Part shown: in pieces, positions 28,179 to 37,779 of the stretch
Position numbering within the stretch: position 1 is the first letter of the stretch
Layout: every line of letters starts with the position of its first letter
Assembly: GCA_019414565.1 (NCBI GenBank)
Contig: DXLU01000039.1
Location: forward strand, 37,867-101,866
Length of the DNA: 64,000 nt
Direction: 5' to 3'
From: Collinsella sp.
Lineage (GTDB): Bacteria > Actinomycetota > Coriobacteriia > Coriobacteriales > Coriobacteriaceae
Notes under the pieces: generated by a model
Databases searched by the model: none
What the model was told of the DNA's origin: nothing
What the model saw: the letters and a program-made list of their open reading frames with translations, nothing else
Made by a program: the position numbers and the translations under genes

Positions 28179-29426
28179 CTAGATCAGGTCCTCCGCATCA
28201 TCGAAGGCGTCGGTGTCGTGGACACCGCAGAAACGGGAGCCGGGACGAGCCTGGTTGCGGCACTGGATGCCGTCCTCGGACACATACTCGCAGCGACGGA
28301 CGTCCCCGTCCTCCTCGTCACCGATCAGGTCGGCGGCGGGCTCCTCGTGAACGGGAACGTTCTTGAGGATGTCGGCGGCAAGCGTCTCGGACTTGATGTC
28401 GATGTGCCAGCCGGTCAGGCGCGCGGCGAGGCGGGCGTTCTGGCCCTCCTTGCCGATGGCGAGGGACAGCTGGTCGTCGGGCACGATGACGCCGGCGTAG
28501 GCCTTCTCCTCGTCGATGAGGACGCGGGTGACCTTAGCGGGCGAAAGGGCGTTGGCGACGTAGACGGCAGGATCGGCATCCCACAGGATGACGTCGACGC
28601 GCTCGCCACGGAGCTCGCCCACGACGGCGCGAACACGGCTGCCCTTGGGGCCGACGCAGGCACCCACGGGATCCAGACGGTCGTCAAGCGAGTGGACGGC
28701 GACCTTGGAGCGCTGGCCGGGCTCGCGGGCGATCGACTTGATCTGGACGGTGCCCTCATAGATCTCGGGCACCTCCTGCTCAAACAGACGACGCATGAGC
28801 TCGGGGTGGGTACGGGAGATGACAATCGGCGGACGGCTGTGCTCGCCACGAACCGGCTGCAGGTTGGAGTTGGGGTCGCGAACGTCGATGATCACGGCCT
28901 TGATGTGCTGGTTGTGCAGGTAGCGCTCGCCCATCGGGCGCTCGTTGCGCTCGTTCTCGTAACGGCGCTGATCGAAGTGCGGCAGCTCGGCCTCGACGCC
29001 CTCGCGAATCTTGACGATCGTGAAGTCGGGCGTGGATTGCAGCACGGTACCGCTGATGAGGTCACCGATGCGGCCGGAGAACTCCTCGTAGATCTGCTCG
29101 CGGGCGGAGTTGCGCACGATGGCGTTGATCTCTGCCTTGGCGTGCTGGGCGGCGATGCGGCTCGTGTTCTTGGGGGTGACGTCGATCTCCTCGAACTCGG
29201 TGAAGTTGCCCTCCTCGTCCATGGAATCGTCGATCGGCTCCAGGCGGTAGACATAGATCTTGCCGGTGGTGCGGTCGATGGTCACCTTGGCGCCCCACTC
29301 AAGATGCAGGATCTCGGCATAGCTCTTGGCGAGCGACTGCTCCAGGCGGTCGATCAGGTAGAGCTGGTCGATGTGCTTCTCCTGGCAAAGCTCCATCAGG
29401 GCGGACATCATGTCGGATGCTGCCAT
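28179..29426 (-). CDS. nusA: Transcription factor NusA with a C-terminal Cys/His tail
   Basis: 415 residues. The N-terminal RNA-polymerase-binding domain, S1 domain ([18 protein letters not shown]) and two KH domains ([45 protein letters not shown]) are in the normal order. The last ~37 residues are an added module with Cys379, Cys389, Cys400 and His403 ([16 protein letters not shown]), which could bind zinc. There is no separate ylxR gene between nusA and infB. The stop is one base before the rimP stop-side spacer, so nusA follows rimP immediately. Confidence 0.94.
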   Translation of the reverse strand: MAASDMMSALMELCQEKHIDQLYLIDRLEQSLAKSYAEILHLEWGAKVTIDRTTGKIYVYRLEPIDDSMDEEGNFTEFEEIDVTPKNTSRIAAQHAKAEINAIVRNSAREQIYEEFSGRIGDLISGTVLQSTPDFTIVKIREGVEAELPHFDQRRYENERNERPMGERYLHNQHIKAVIIDVRDPNSNLQPVRGEHSRPPIVISRTHPELMRRLFEQEVPEIYEGTVQIKSIAREPGQRSKVAVHSLDDRLDPVGACVGPKGSRVRAVVGELRGERVDVILWDADPAVYVANALSPAKVTRVLIDEEKAYAGVIVPDDQLSLAIGKEGQNARLAARLTGWHIDIKSETLAADILKNVPVHEEPAADLIGDEEDGDVRRCEYVSEDGIQCRNQARPGSRFCGVHDTDAFDDAEDLI

Positions 29427-29427
29427 C

Positions 29428-29922
29428 TTACTTTCCTTCCTTCGCGGGCTTGAAGTCGTAGGTGGGCTTCAACTTGCACTTTTTAACATCAGAGAAATCG
29501 AGGGTGACGGACTCGCCGTCCTCGAGCTCGAGGGTCACGTCGGTCTCGGTCGCAGCGGCAATCTTGCCGGCGTACTTGCGACGGCCCTCGGTGGCGGTGG
29601 AGGTGAGCTCACAATTCTCGCCCACAAAGCGGGCAAAGTCGCGCGGACGGCGCAGCGGGCGCGCCATGCCCGGGCTCGACACCTCGAGCGTATAGCTCGA
29701 AGAGATGGGGTCGAGCTCCTCGATTACATCGCCGACCCATTTGGTGTTGGCCGTGACGTCGTTGAGCGACAGGCTCTGACCCTCAGCACCCTCGATACGC
29801 ACGCGCACGCAGGGGGCCTTGGTGGCGCCCACGAGCTCGACGTCGACGATGTCGACATCGTGCTGGGGAGCGACGGCCTCGAGCGCGTCGATGATCGCCT
29901 GCTCGGTCTTGGTCTTGACCAT
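29428..29922 (-). CDS. rimP: Ribosome maturation factor RimP
   Basis: 164 residues from ATG 29922, which has GGAGG seven bases upstream; the open frame to 30177 runs through the promoter and is rejected. Family landmarks are VDIVDVELVGATKAPCVRVRIEG, the SYTLEVSSPGMARPLRRPRDFARFVG block and the C-terminal Sm-like domain ending LDFSDVKKCKLKPTY. It acts in 30S assembly. It is first of rimP-nusA-infB-rbfA-nrnA-truB-ribF. Confidence 0.93.
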   Translation of the reverse strand: MVKTKTEQAIIDALEAVAPQHDVDIVDVELVGATKAPCVRVRIEGAEGQSLSLNDVTANTKWVGDVIEELDPISSSYTLEVSSPGMARPLRRPRDFARFVGENCELTSTATEGRRKYAGKIAAATETDVTLELEDGESVTLDFSDVKKCKLKPTYDFKPAKEGK

Positions 29923-29942
29923 TGCGGCACCTCCATCCATAC

Positions 29943-29974
29943 AAAAAAGAAGCGGGGCCGAAACCCCACTTCTT
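29943..29974 (-). terminator. Promoter-proximal intrinsic terminator/attenuator in the rimP-nusA leader
   Basis: On the minus strand AAGAAGTGGGG, loop TTTCGG and CCCCGCTTCTT form a strong stem followed by TTTTTT. It begins only about 20 bases after the expected transcription start and lies before rimP, so transcripts must pass it to reach the operon. Confidence 0.8.
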
Positions 29975-30000
29975 TCAATTACAACTTCATTTGCAAGCAA

Positions 30001-30029
30001 ACTATACCAATAGCTGCGGAAACGCGCAA
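30001..30029 (-). promoter_or_regulatory. Predicted promoter of the rimP-nusA-infB operon
   Basis: TTGCGC (30024-30029) and TATAGT (30001-30006) on the minus strand are separated by exactly 17 bases. No gene lies between it and rimP, only the attenuator-like hairpin. Confidence 0.7.
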
Positions 30030-30292
30030 GCACAGTACGAATCTGCAGGTCAGCGTGCGCACAGGTTCTCCACAAGAATAGGACAATTGACCGAGGAGCC
30101 CCATGCGGCGCACCCTCAACAGCCCCAAAACGGGCCATGCGTCCCAGAGCGCCGACCGAATCGGGCCCTATGGGCATTCCATCCCTGGGCGCACATCGGC
30201 CAGACTAAAGCTGAGAGGCATTCTGTAGCGAGAAAGCCTGCCGCACGCATTGACCACACAACCTTCCAGTATCTCCACGGCAAGGAGGATCC

Positions 30293-30865
30293 ATGGAACG
30301 CCTAGGCACCCTCTGCGCGACCGCGCTCGTCGTAGCTGCCTGTTCGTTCGCTCTGACGGCCTGCAACAACATCGATGGCAAAACCGGACCATGCGAACCG
30401 GATCTCGGCAGCACAAAAGCCATCGAGAAAACGACGTCATCGGAGAGCTTCGACAAAATAAACGAAGACACCGTCGATCCCCAGGGCTTGGGTCCCGACC
30501 CCCAAGAACAGTTCCCCATCGACCTTGAGGCAGACGAAAACGTCCATGTTACCTGCGTGGGCAAGGACACCGACGGCTACGGAGACGCGGCGCTCGTCTT
30601 TACGGTGACCAACAATACCGATGTCGACATGATGTTTGGCGATGTGGACTCCTATGCCTACGTCAACGGCGTGGTCCGCGATGTGCGCATGCGCCAGCAG
30701 GTCGCAGCGGGCGAGGAAACGCGCGCCATGCTCGCCTTTGTAGGCACCTTCGACGACCCGGACTTTGATGTGAACAACGACCTCAACGACATCTACCTCA
30801 ACATTTGGATGTTCGAAGAGGCAACGGGCAACGTTTACTTTAGGGACCTGGTACACATCCCGTAG
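30293..30865 (+). CDS. Lipoprotein with a C-terminal beta-sandwich-like domain (DUF5067/DUF4352-like)
   Basis: 190 residues from ATG 30293, with AAGGAGG four bases upstream. The signal peptide (LCATALVVAACSFALTAC) ends in the lipobox LTAC, giving Cys24 as the lipidated residue. The part from ~80 onwards (HVTCVGKDTDGYGDAALVFTVTNNTDVDMMFGD) resembles extracellular domains of the DUF5067/DUF4352 kind that fold as an Ig-like sandwich. The gene is monocistronic, divergent from rimP and convergent with leuS. The function is unknown. Confidence 0.8.
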   Translation: MERLGTLCATALVVAACSFALTACNNIDGKTGPCEPDLGSTKAIEKTTSSESFDKINEDTVDPQGLGPDPQEQFPIDLEADENVHVTCVGKDTDGYGDAALVFTVTNNTDVDMMFGDVDSYAYVNGVVRDVRMRQQVAAGEETRAMLAFVGTFDDPDFDVNNDLNDIYLNIWMFEEATGNVYFRDLVHIP

Positions 30866-30904
30866 AAGACGGTGCGACGCACTGACTAAGCAGGGCAGAC
30901 AACA

Positions 30905-30943
30905 CAAAACGAGGGACGACCCAACCGGACCGTCCCTCGTTTA
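30905..30943. terminator. Bidirectional terminator between the lipoprotein gene and leuS
   Basis: AACGAGGGACG and CGTCCCTCGTT form an 11-bp perfect stem with A-rich and T-rich flanks, placed between two convergent genes. Confidence 0.85.
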
Positions 30944-30969
30944 TTGCATGTCAGCTTTACGCGCAGCGC

Positions 30970-33546
30970 TTACTTGACCACCAGGTTGACCAGCTTGCCG
31001 GGCACGCAGATGGCCTTGACGACCGTCTTGCCCTCAAGCCACTTGGCAACGGCTTCCTCAGCGGCAGCTTGCATCTCCTCGTTGGAGGCGTCGCGGGCGA
31101 CGTCGATGCGGCCACGGACCTTGCCGAGCACCTGGACGACGATCTGCTCCGTATCCTCGATGGACTCGGCCAGGTCGAACTCGGGCCAGGCGGCGGTGTA
31201 GGCGTTGCCCTCGCAGCCGAGGGCCTCGTGCCACAGTTCGTCGGCCCAGAACGGGCAGATGGGGGCAAGGACGCTCACGATATCCTTAGCCACGCCGTAG
31301 CACAGCGCCTTGTCGCGGGCGGCACCCTCGGTGGCGTTGAGGTAGGCGCTCGCCGCGTTGACGAGCTCCATGACGGCCGAGATGGCGGTGTTGAACTGGC
31401 CACGATCGAAGTCCTCGGTGCACTTGGCGATGGTGCGGTGACGCTCGCGATAGAGCTTCATCGCGACCTCGTCGAGTGCGGACTTGTCGAAGGCCACGTT
31501 GGCGTCGCCGGACTGGACGAGCTGCCACACGATACGCCAGGCGCGCTTGATGAAGCGGTTGGCGCCCTCGACGGCCTTGGGATCCCAGTCGAAGTCCTTC
31601 TCGGGCGGGGCGATAAACAGGATCGCCAGACGCATGGTGTCGGCGCCGTAGGGCTCAATGACCGAGCTCGGGGGCACGACATTGCCCTTGGACTTGGACA
31701 TGGTGTCGCCGTTCTCGTCCTTGACCATTCCCTGGCACAGCAGGTTGGTGAAGGGCTCGTCCACACTCAGCAGGCCCAGGTCGCGCAGTGCCTTGGTAAA
31801 GAAGCGGCTGTAGAGCAGGTGCAGAATGGCGTGCTCGATGCCGCCGATGTAGTTATCGACGGGCATCCAACGGTCGGCGGCCTCGCGGGAGAAAGGCAGC
31901 TCGGTGTTGTGCGGGTCGGTATAGCGCAGGTAATACCAGCTGGAGCAAGTGAAGGTGTCCATGGTATCGGTCTCGCGCTTGGCCGGGCGGCCGCAGACCG
32001 GGCAGGTGGTCTCGTAGAACTCCTTACACTCGGCGAGGGTCTCGCCGGCGCCCAAGTCCAGGTTCTCGGGCAGCGTTACCGGCAGCTGGTCCTCGGGCAC
32101 GGGCACGATGCCGCAGTGCTCGCAGTGGATGGCCGGGATGGGGTTGCCCCAATAGCGCTGGCGGGAAATGAGCCAGTCGCGCAGACGGAACTCGACCTTA
32201 CGACGACCGCAGCCCATGGCCTCGAGGTCAGCAACGATTGCAGCCTCGCCCTCGGAGTGCTTGCCGCCGCGCATACCGGTGTACTTGCCGGACTGGACGA
32301 GCGTGCCCTCGGCAGCATGGGCGCAATCCCAGTCGACGGTCTCGGCATGGAAGGTATCGATGGTCTCGCCGTTGGCCTCGACGGCAGCGCGGTCGTCATC
32401 GTCCAGGATGATCGGCACGATCGGCAGATCGTATTTGCGGGCGAACTCAAAGTCGCGCTGGTCGCCGCAGGGAACGGCCATGACAGCACCGGTGCCGTAA
32501 TCGGCCACGACGTAGTCGGCAACCCACACGGGGATCTTCTCGCCGTTGACGGGGTTCACCACGTAGCGGCCCGTAAAGGCGCCGTGCTTCTCGAGAGTGC
32601 CCTGGGCACGCTCGACGGCAGAGATATGCTTGGAGTCCTCGACAATCTTGGTGACGGCCTCCTCGTACTGAGTGCCCTCGACGAGCTCGTGCAGACGGGC
32701 GTACTCGGGAGACAGGACAAAGAAGGAAACGCCAAAGAGCGTGTCGGCGCGCGTGGTGAAGACGGTGATCTTGCCCTCGTCGCCCTCGATAGGCTCGCCA
32801 TCGGCATCGCACAGGGTAAAGTCGACCTCGGCGCCCTCGGAGCGACCGATCCAGTTGGCCTGCATCTGCTTGACGCGCTCGGGCCAGCCGGGAAGCTTCT
32901 CCAAGTCGTCGAGCAGTTCCTGGGAGTAGTCGGTGATCTTGTAGTACCACTGCTCAAGGTCGCGCTTCTCGGGCTCGGTGCCGCAACGCCAGCACTTGCC
33001 CTCGGTCACCTGCTCGTTAGCCAAAACGGTCTTGCAGGTGGGGCACCAGTTAACCGGATTCTTCTTACGATAGACCAGGCCCTTTTCCCACATCTTCTCA
33101 AAGATCCACTGGCCCCAGCGATAGTAGTCGGGGCTGCAGGTCTTAACGGTGCGATCCAGGTCGTAGGAGAAGCCCATGCGCCTCATCGTGGCGAGCGCCT
33201 GGTCCATGTTCTTATACGTCCAGGCGGCAGCCTGCGTGTTGTGCTTGATGGCGGCGTTCTCGGCAGGCAGGCCAAAGGCGTCAAAGCCGATGGGGTGCAG
33301 CACATCGTAGCCGCGCATGCGGGCCTGACGGGCCATGGCATCGCCGATGGTATAGTTGCGCGCGTGGCCCATGTGCAGGTCGCCCGACGGATACGGGAAC
33401 ATCTCGAGCACGTACTTCTTGGGCTTGCTGGCGTCGGTGTCGACGGCAAAGAGGTTGGAGTCCTCCCAGGCCTTCATCCACTTGGACTCAATGGCCTGCG
33501 CGTCGTAGGCAGGGATCTCGTCCTTATGATCTGTGCAATCGCACAT
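30970..33546 (-). CDS. leuS: Leucyl-tRNA synthetase
   Basis: 858 residues from ATG 33546, which has AAAGGAG five bases upstream; the longer frame to 33672 runs through a structured leader and is rejected. Class I motifs are [12 protein letters not shown] (HIGH type) and [10 protein letters not shown] (KMSKS). The editing domain lies between, with the TTRADTLFG segment and the zinc-type CPVCGRPA pair. It charges tRNA-Leu and hydrolyses misacylated products. It is a single gene with a long inverted repeat 27 bases upstream of its start. Confidence 0.96.
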   Translation of the reverse strand: MCDCTDHKDEIPAYDAQAIESKWMKAWEDSNLFAVDTDASKPKKYVLEMFPYPSGDLHMGHARNYTIGDAMARQARMRGYDVLHPIGFDAFGLPAENAAIKHNTQAAAWTYKNMDQALATMRRMGFSYDLDRTVKTCSPDYYRWGQWIFEKMWEKGLVYRKKNPVNWCPTCKTVLANEQVTEGKCWRCGTEPEKRDLEQWYYKITDYSQELLDDLEKLPGWPERVKQMQANWIGRSEGAEVDFTLCDADGEPIEGDEGKITVFTTRADTLFGVSFFVLSPEYARLHELVEGTQYEEAVTKIVEDSKHISAVERAQGTLEKHGAFTGRYVVNPVNGEKIPVWVADYVVADYGTGAVMAVPCGDQRDFEFARKYDLPIVPIILDDDDRAAVEANGETIDTFHAETVDWDCAHAAEGTLVQSGKYTGMRGGKHSEGEAAIVADLEAMGCGRRKVEFRLRDWLISRQRYWGNPIPAIHCEHCGIVPVPEDQLPVTLPENLDLGAGETLAECKEFYETTCPVCGRPAKRETDTMDTFTCSSWYYLRYTDPHNTELPFSREAADRWMPVDNYIGGIEHAILHLLYSRFFTKALRDLGLLSVDEPFTNLLCQGMVKDENGDTMSKSKGNVVPPSSVIEPYGADTMRLAILFIAPPEKDFDWDPKAVEGANRFIKRAWRIVWQLVQSGDANVAFDKSALDEVAMKLYRERHRTIAKCTEDFDRGQFNTAISAVMELVNAASAYLNATEGAARDKALCYGVAKDIVSVLAPICPFWADELWHEALGCEGNAYTAAWPEFDLAESIEDTEQIVVQVLGKVRGRIDVARDASNEEMQAAAEEAVAKWLEGKTVVKAICVPGKLVNLVVK

Positions 33547-33572
33547 ATCAGCTCCTTTGTTATCTCGGTTGG

Positions 33573-33690
33573 GGCGGGGCGTTCTTACCTTTACTCGCTG
33601 CTGCGGACAGTCCTGCTCGCACGAAGAGCACATTAAGTGCTCTTCGGCTCGTGCGGAACTTGCAGTGAGCAAAGGTAAGAACGCCCCGCC
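33573..33690. repeat. 118-base long hairpin in the leuS leader
   Basis: The outer arms 33573-33601 and 33662-33690 match at 27 of 29 positions, with the first 20 perfect. A central perfect 10-bp stem (CGAAGAGCAC/GTGCTCTTCG) has a five-base ATTAA loop. It contains no T-box consensus and no T-run. It could be a leader structure, a processing site or a mobile repeat. Confidence 0.8.
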
Positions 33691-33725
33691 ACATCGTTAA
33701 CTCGACTGATGATAGCAAATACAAC

Positions 33726-33760
33726 AAGCGAGATGCCTGCGACTTGCAGGCATCTCGCTT
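33726..33760 (-). terminator. Terminator downstream of guaB
   Basis: A 15-bp perfect stem (AAGCGAGATGCCTGC with its complement) around a five-base loop lies 49 bases past the guaB stop. The T-run on the guaB side is interrupted (GTTGTATTTG); the opposite side ends in TTTAT. Confidence 0.65.
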
Positions 33761-33808
33761 TATCTAAATAACGTGGTTGAGGCTCAACCTTTATGTGCAG
33801 GTCTTATC

Positions 33809-35320
33809 TTATCGATACGTTACGCTCTGTTGGGAGTCCTTGACTACGACGTCGTGGGCTCCGCCTTCGACGATCGAGGTCGAGCTTACCAGGGTCAGGC
33901 GTGCCTTTTCCTGGAGCTCGGGGATCGAGAGGGCACCGCAGTTGCACATCGTGGACTTGACCTTGTAGAGCGTGCCGCCCACGCCGTCCTTGAGGGAACC
34001 GGCGTAGGGAACGTAGGAGTCGACGCCCTCGACGAAGCTGAGCTTCGCGGCGCCGCCCAGGTCGTAGCGCTGCCAGTTGCGGGCACGCGCAGAACCCTCG
34101 CCCCAGTACTCCTTCATGTACTGGCCGTTGACGTTGACTCGCTCGGTCGGGCTCTCGTCAAAGCGGGCGAAGTAACGGCCCAGCATCATAAAGTCGGCAC
34201 CCATGGCAAGGGCGAGCGTCATGTGGTAGTCGTAGACGATGCCGCCGTCGGAGCACACGGGCACGTAGACGCCGGTCTCCTCGTAGTACTCGTCGCGAGC
34301 GCGGCAGACATCGATCAGCGCGGTGGCCTGGCCACGGCCGATGCCCTTGGTCTCGCGGGTAATGCAGATGGAACCGCCGCCGATACCGACCTTGATGAAG
34401 TCGGCACCGCAGTCGGCCAAGAAGCGGAAGCCCTCGGCGTCAACAACGTTACCGGCACCGACCTTGACATCCTCGCCGTAATTAGCGCGGATCCACTCGA
34501 TGGTGCGCTTCTGCCACTCGCTGAAGCCCTCGGAAGAATCGATGCACAGGACATCGGCACCGGCCTCGATGAGCAGCGGCACGCGCTCGGCATAGTCGCG
34601 GGTGTTGATACCGGCGCCGACCATGTAGCGCTTGTCGCCGTCGAGCAGCTCGTTGGGGTTGGTCTTGTGGCTATCGTAGTCCTTGCGGAAGACGATGCCC
34701 ATAAGGTGATCGTTGTCGTCGACGATAGGCAGAGCGTTGAGCTTGTTGTCCCAGATGACGTCGTTGGCAACCTTGAGGCTGATGTTCTTATCGCCCACGA
34801 TGAGCTGCTCACGCGGGGTCATGAACTCGGAGACCTTCTTCTGGTGGTCATCGCGGCTGGGGCGATAGTCACGGCTGGTGACGATACCCAGGAGCTTGCC
34901 CTTGGGAGTGCCGTCGTCGGTGACCGGCATGGTGGAGTGACCGGTCTTCTCCTTGAGCTCGATGACCTGCTCCATGGTCATGTCGGGGGTCAGCGTGGAA
35001 TCGGACTGAACGAAGCCGGCCTTGTGATCCTTGACGGCCTTGACCATAGCGGCCTCGGACTCGGGAGCCTGGGAACCGTAAATGAAGGACAGGCCACCCT
35101 CGGTAGCGAGCGCGACACCCATGTCGACGCCCGAGACGGACTGCATGATGGCGGAAACCATGGGGATGTTCAGGGTGATTGCCGGCTTCTCACCGCGTTT
35201 AAAGCGGGTTAGCGGCGTCTTAAGAGAGACGTTGTTGGGGATGCACTGCGAGGACGAGTAACCAGGGACCAGCAGATACTCCGAAAACGTGTGGGACTCA
35301 CCGGGAAAGAACGTAGCCAT
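33809..35320 (-). CDS. guaB: IMP dehydrogenase
   Basis: 503 residues. It oxidises IMP to XMP with NAD+, the first committed step to GMP. The TIM barrel is interrupted by two CBS domains at about residues 105-225 (for example [13 protein letters not shown]). The active-site loop has Cys319 in [15 protein letters not shown], and the flap region includes RNWQRYD. It is monocistronic, followed by a hairpin terminator. Confidence 0.96.
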   Translation of the reverse strand: MATFFPGESHTFSEYLLVPGYSSSQCIPNNVSLKTPLTRFKRGEKPAITLNIPMVSAIMQSVSGVDMGVALATEGGLSFIYGSQAPESEAAMVKAVKDHKAGFVQSDSTLTPDMTMEQVIELKEKTGHSTMPVTDDGTPKGKLLGIVTSRDYRPSRDDHQKKVSEFMTPREQLIVGDKNISLKVANDVIWDNKLNALPIVDDNDHLMGIVFRKDYDSHKTNPNELLDGDKRYMVGAGINTRDYAERVPLLIEAGADVLCIDSSEGFSEWQKRTIEWIRANYGEDVKVGAGNVVDAEGFRFLADCGADFIKVGIGGGSICITRETKGIGRGQATALIDVCRARDEYYEETGVYVPVCSDGGIVYDYHMTLALAMGADFMMLGRYFARFDESPTERVNVNGQYMKEYWGEGSARARNWQRYDLGGAAKLSFVEGVDSYVPYAGSLKDGVGGTLYKVKSTMCNCGALSIPELQEKARLTLVSSTSIVEGGAHDVVVKDSQQSVTYR

Positions 35321-35513
35321 GTTTCTCCTTTTTCCATGCGACCGGTCGGCTGCAGGCCTCGTAGGACCCAGCCCAACCTTGGGCGCCCAATACTGGGGAA
35401 GTATCTTAACGCACTTTGACTGCTACAATGCATGATTTAAGAAGAGCACACGAGGGTTTGACGCAGGCTTTGCGTTTGCCCAGCAAACACTTTAGCAGGG
35501 AGACGTGGAGCAC

Positions 35514-35861
35514 ATGGAGTACAAGACGACGGCAAAGTTGGTCATTCAAGCGTGCGACAAAGACCTGCCGGGCGTGTTTGGCCACGGCTGTGTCTTGCTG
35601 CTGCAGGGTATTGACCGAGAGCATTCGCTCAACCGCGCCGCCAAAAGCATGGGCATGGCGTATTCCAAGGCCTGGCGCATCGTGAACGAGGCCGAAGGAC
35701 AGCTGGGCTGCAAGCTCATCGAGCGCGACGGCGCCCGCGGATCCACCCTCACCCCCGCCGGCGAGCGAGCCATAGCGGTGTACGAGGAGCTGCAGGCTGA
35801 CATCAACCAGGCCATAGCCGCCAAAGCCGACGTCCTCATCGCCAGCATCAACGCGGAGTAG
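35514..35861 (+). CDS. ModE/LysR-type winged-helix DNA-binding protein without effector domain
   Basis: About 115 residues. A winged helix is recognised from SLNRAAKSMGMAYSKAWRIVNEAEGQLGCKLIER, the ModE N-terminal/LysR HTH arrangement, followed by RGSTLTPAGERAIAVYEELQ. There is no ligand-binding domain, so it is an orphan DNA-binding unit of the ModE N-terminal class. The start could be GTG 35505 or ATG 35514; both have weak spacing to AGGGAG. Its target genes are not indicated by its neighbours, guaB being divergent. Confidence 0.78.
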   Translation: MEYKTTAKLVIQACDKDLPGVFGHGCVLLLQGIDREHSLNRAAKSMGMAYSKAWRIVNEAEGQLGCKLIERDGARGSTLTPAGERAIAVYEELQADINQAIAAKADVLIASINAE

Positions 35862-35914
35862 TCCTTTTAGGCGGTTTTTAGCCCACAGCGCCCTCGGGTT
35901 GAGGCTCGCGCCAC

Positions 35915-36065
35915 AAAACGAGCCCATCTACTACGTTTAGTTGAATACCCACGACCATACCGGACATTATGAAATTAAAACCGCTGGTAAACAGCTTGGT
36001 AATTTTCAAAATAGGCGGGTGTGGTCGACCCCTATTGCTTAAACGTAGTAAATAGGCCGTTTTCG
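35915..36065. repeat. Imperfect inverted-repeat element, about 150 bases
   Basis: The left arm at 35915-35962 (AAAACGAGCCCATCTACTAC onwards) and the inverted right arm at 36017-36065 share a TACTACGTTTA core and a CACGACCATACC-like inner part. The arms are clearly related but with several mismatches. The element fills the spacer between two genes. Nothing in it looks coding. Confidence 0.65.
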
Positions 36066-36084
36066 TGACACAGACCCCGATTAG

Positions 36085-37077
36085 CTACTTGCGAAGGGCG
36101 TTATCGAGAGTGGCTGCCACCTGCAGGGGGTCGTCGGTGCCGGCGAAGAGGCGGATGGTTCCCCTCTGCTTGCCGCGTGGGGCCGAAAGGCGTGTCGTTG
36201 CGCCGCCGGCGGGCGACGTGCGGAACTCCCCCGGCAATGTGTCGAACAGCTCACCCGCACTTCGCTCGATAAGGTCAAACTCAACTGCCGGGCCAAAGCC
36301 GTGCTCGAGGATTCCCGTTGCAACCGCATGATCGGGATGCGAGCCCAGCCCGGGATAGCGAACGTTACACACCATCTCGTTAGCAGCCAGATACTCGGCC
36401 AGCGCACGGGCGCGATCGAAGTGAGCCTGCATGCGAGCATCGAGCGAGGGCAACCCGCGCTCCAGCACATCGGCCTCATCAACAGAAAGGTCAAGCGCGG
36501 GCGCACCGCGGCCCGCAAACAACGCGTGCGCGCACTCTGCGGCGGCATCCACGCGATGGCGCTTGAGCTGCGAGCGCGCCACCGAAGCGGCAACGAGTTT
36601 GCGCGGCGCCACGCCGGCACACACACGGTCGAGCGCCTCGAGCGAAAGCACGGCGCCCAGACACAGCGGATCGCACCCAAAGACGCCCGCCACAGTGTTA
36701 TCAACCACAAGCAGTGCATGGGCCTCACGAGCCTCGCGACCCAGTGCACGAAGGTCGGGCACACGCAGGCCAAACCCACCGATGGAATTGGCGAACCACC
36801 ACAGATGCGGCGCGCCAGCATCAAACGATGCATCAAAGCCTTCGGACGCAGCAGCAAACGCCGCAGCCGCGGGCTCCCCCACCAGCGAAACATCGCAGCC
36901 ATCAAAGCCGCAGGCAAATGCATCGGCAAAGTCGTCCGCAAAGGCCACCAAGCGATCGCCGGGCTGCACAATCCCCAGCATCGACAGCGCCGCCGGCACA
37001 TGCGAGGCCGCAACAAGACACGTTTCACGTGCGCCGGCCCTCACGGCCCAGGTCTCTTCAAGCTGTTGCACGTCCAA
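36085..37077 (-). CDS. Cys/Met-metabolism PLP-enzyme homologue lacking the cofactor lysine
   Basis: 330 residues from a TTG start. The fold of cystathionine gamma-synthase-type enzymes is recognisable: VPDLRALGREAREAHALLVVDNTVAG, GLPSLDARMQAHFDRARALAEYLA, VRYPGLGSHPDHAVA and the C-terminal GTIRLFAGTDDPLQVAATLDNAL. Where the family has a Ser-x-Thr-Lys motif binding PLP after the VDNT strand, this protein reads LSLEALDRVCAG, with no lysine. It is therefore probably not a normal PLP enzyme. It lies 33 bases beyond the DUF4956 gene, on the same strand. Confidence 0.72.
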   Translation of the reverse strand: MDVQQLEETWAVRAGARETCLVAASHVPAALSMLGIVQPGDRLVAFADDFADAFACGFDGCDVSLVGEPAAAAFAAASEGFDASFDAGAPHLWWFANSIGGFGLRVPDLRALGREAREAHALLVVDNTVAGVFGCDPLCLGAVLSLEALDRVCAGVAPRKLVAASVARSQLKRHRVDAAAECAHALFAGRGAPALDLSVDEADVLERGLPSLDARMQAHFDRARALAEYLAANEMVCNVRYPGLGSHPDHAVATGILEHGFGPAVEFDLIERSAGELFDTLPGEFRTSPAGGATTRLSAPRGKQRGTIRLFAGTDDPLQVAATLDNALRK

Positions 37078-37110
37078 GCGACACCGCCCCTTAAATAAAA
37101 CTGAACCAAA

Positions 37111-37776
37111 CTAGCCGTGATATTCACCGTTGTACTGGATGAGCGTCAGGTCCTCAACGCCGTCGAGCGCGCGGATAGCGTCAGCATAGGGTATATCCAC
37201 ACCGTCCGAGAACACCTCGACGGCCATCTCGACCTTGTCACCGCGCATGGTCTTGGACTTGACGGAAAACTTAGTGCGCCCAAACGCGCGCACGATATCA
37301 TCGCCGGTGGTCTGCCCCGTGTAGTGGATGACCATCATGTACACGCGCGCCTTGTCCTGGTGGCTCGCAAAGCCGGCGATCATCACCACGATCACCACTG
37401 CCGTGAGTCCTACTAGTGCATACATGCCGGCGCCTGCCGTAATGCCTGTGGTAATGGCCCAAAACAGATACAACAGGTCGAGCGGGTCCTTGACCGCCGT
37501 ACGATAGCGGACGATAGACAGAGCACCGACCATACCGAGCGAGATGACCACGTTCGTCGAGATCGCGAGCGTGACCATGCAGGTGAGCACGCACATGCCC
37601 ACGAGCGTCACGGCAAAGCTGCGCGAATACACCACGCCGGTAAAAAAGCGCTTGTACACGTAATAGATCAGGATGCCCATGGCGAGCGCCACGAGCAGCG
37701 AAAGGCCAATCTTGGCAGGGTCGACCTGGCCAAACGCCTCCAAGACGGAGTTCTTAAAAAAGTCCCTGGTGCTCAT
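37111..37776 (-). CDS. DUF4956 membrane protein of the extended pel operon
   Basis: 221 residues. About four membrane segments lie in residues 20-140 (IGLSLLVALAMGILIYYVY; FAVTLVGMCVLTCMVTLAI; ITAGAGMYALVGLTAVVIVVMI). They are followed by a soluble C-terminal domain of ~80 residues (DKARVYMMVIHYTG, KSKTMRGDKVEMAVEVF). The SLGMVGALSIVRYRTAVKDPLDL loop is the conserved family signature. It sits 3 bases from the VTC-domain gene. DUF4956, VTC and CotH genes often travel together, and the function is unknown. Confidence 0.85.
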   Translation of the reverse strand: MSTRDFFKNSVLEAFGQVDPAKIGLSLLVALAMGILIYYVYKRFFTGVVYSRSFAVTLVGMCVLTCMVTLAISTNVVISLGMVGALSIVRYRTAVKDPLDLLYLFWAITTGITAGAGMYALVGLTAVVIVVMIAGFASHQDKARVYMMVIHYTGQTTGDDIVRAFGRTKFSVKSKTMRGDKVEMAVEVFSDGVDIPYADAIRALDGVEDLTLIQYNGEYHG

Positions 37777-37779
37777 GGT

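Noticed and set aside
29923..30177. Longer rimP frame starting at 30177
   Set aside because: It would read through the promoter and the terminator hairpin; ATG 29922 has GGAGG and a typical RimP start.
33547..33672. N-terminal extension of leuS across the leader hairpin
   Set aside because: It would translate the inverted repeat; the start at 33546 has AAAGGAG and the standard LeuRS beginning.
33573..33690. T-box riboswitch upstream of leuS
   Set aside because: No T-box consensus and no terminator with a T-run are present; only a long hairpin is seen.
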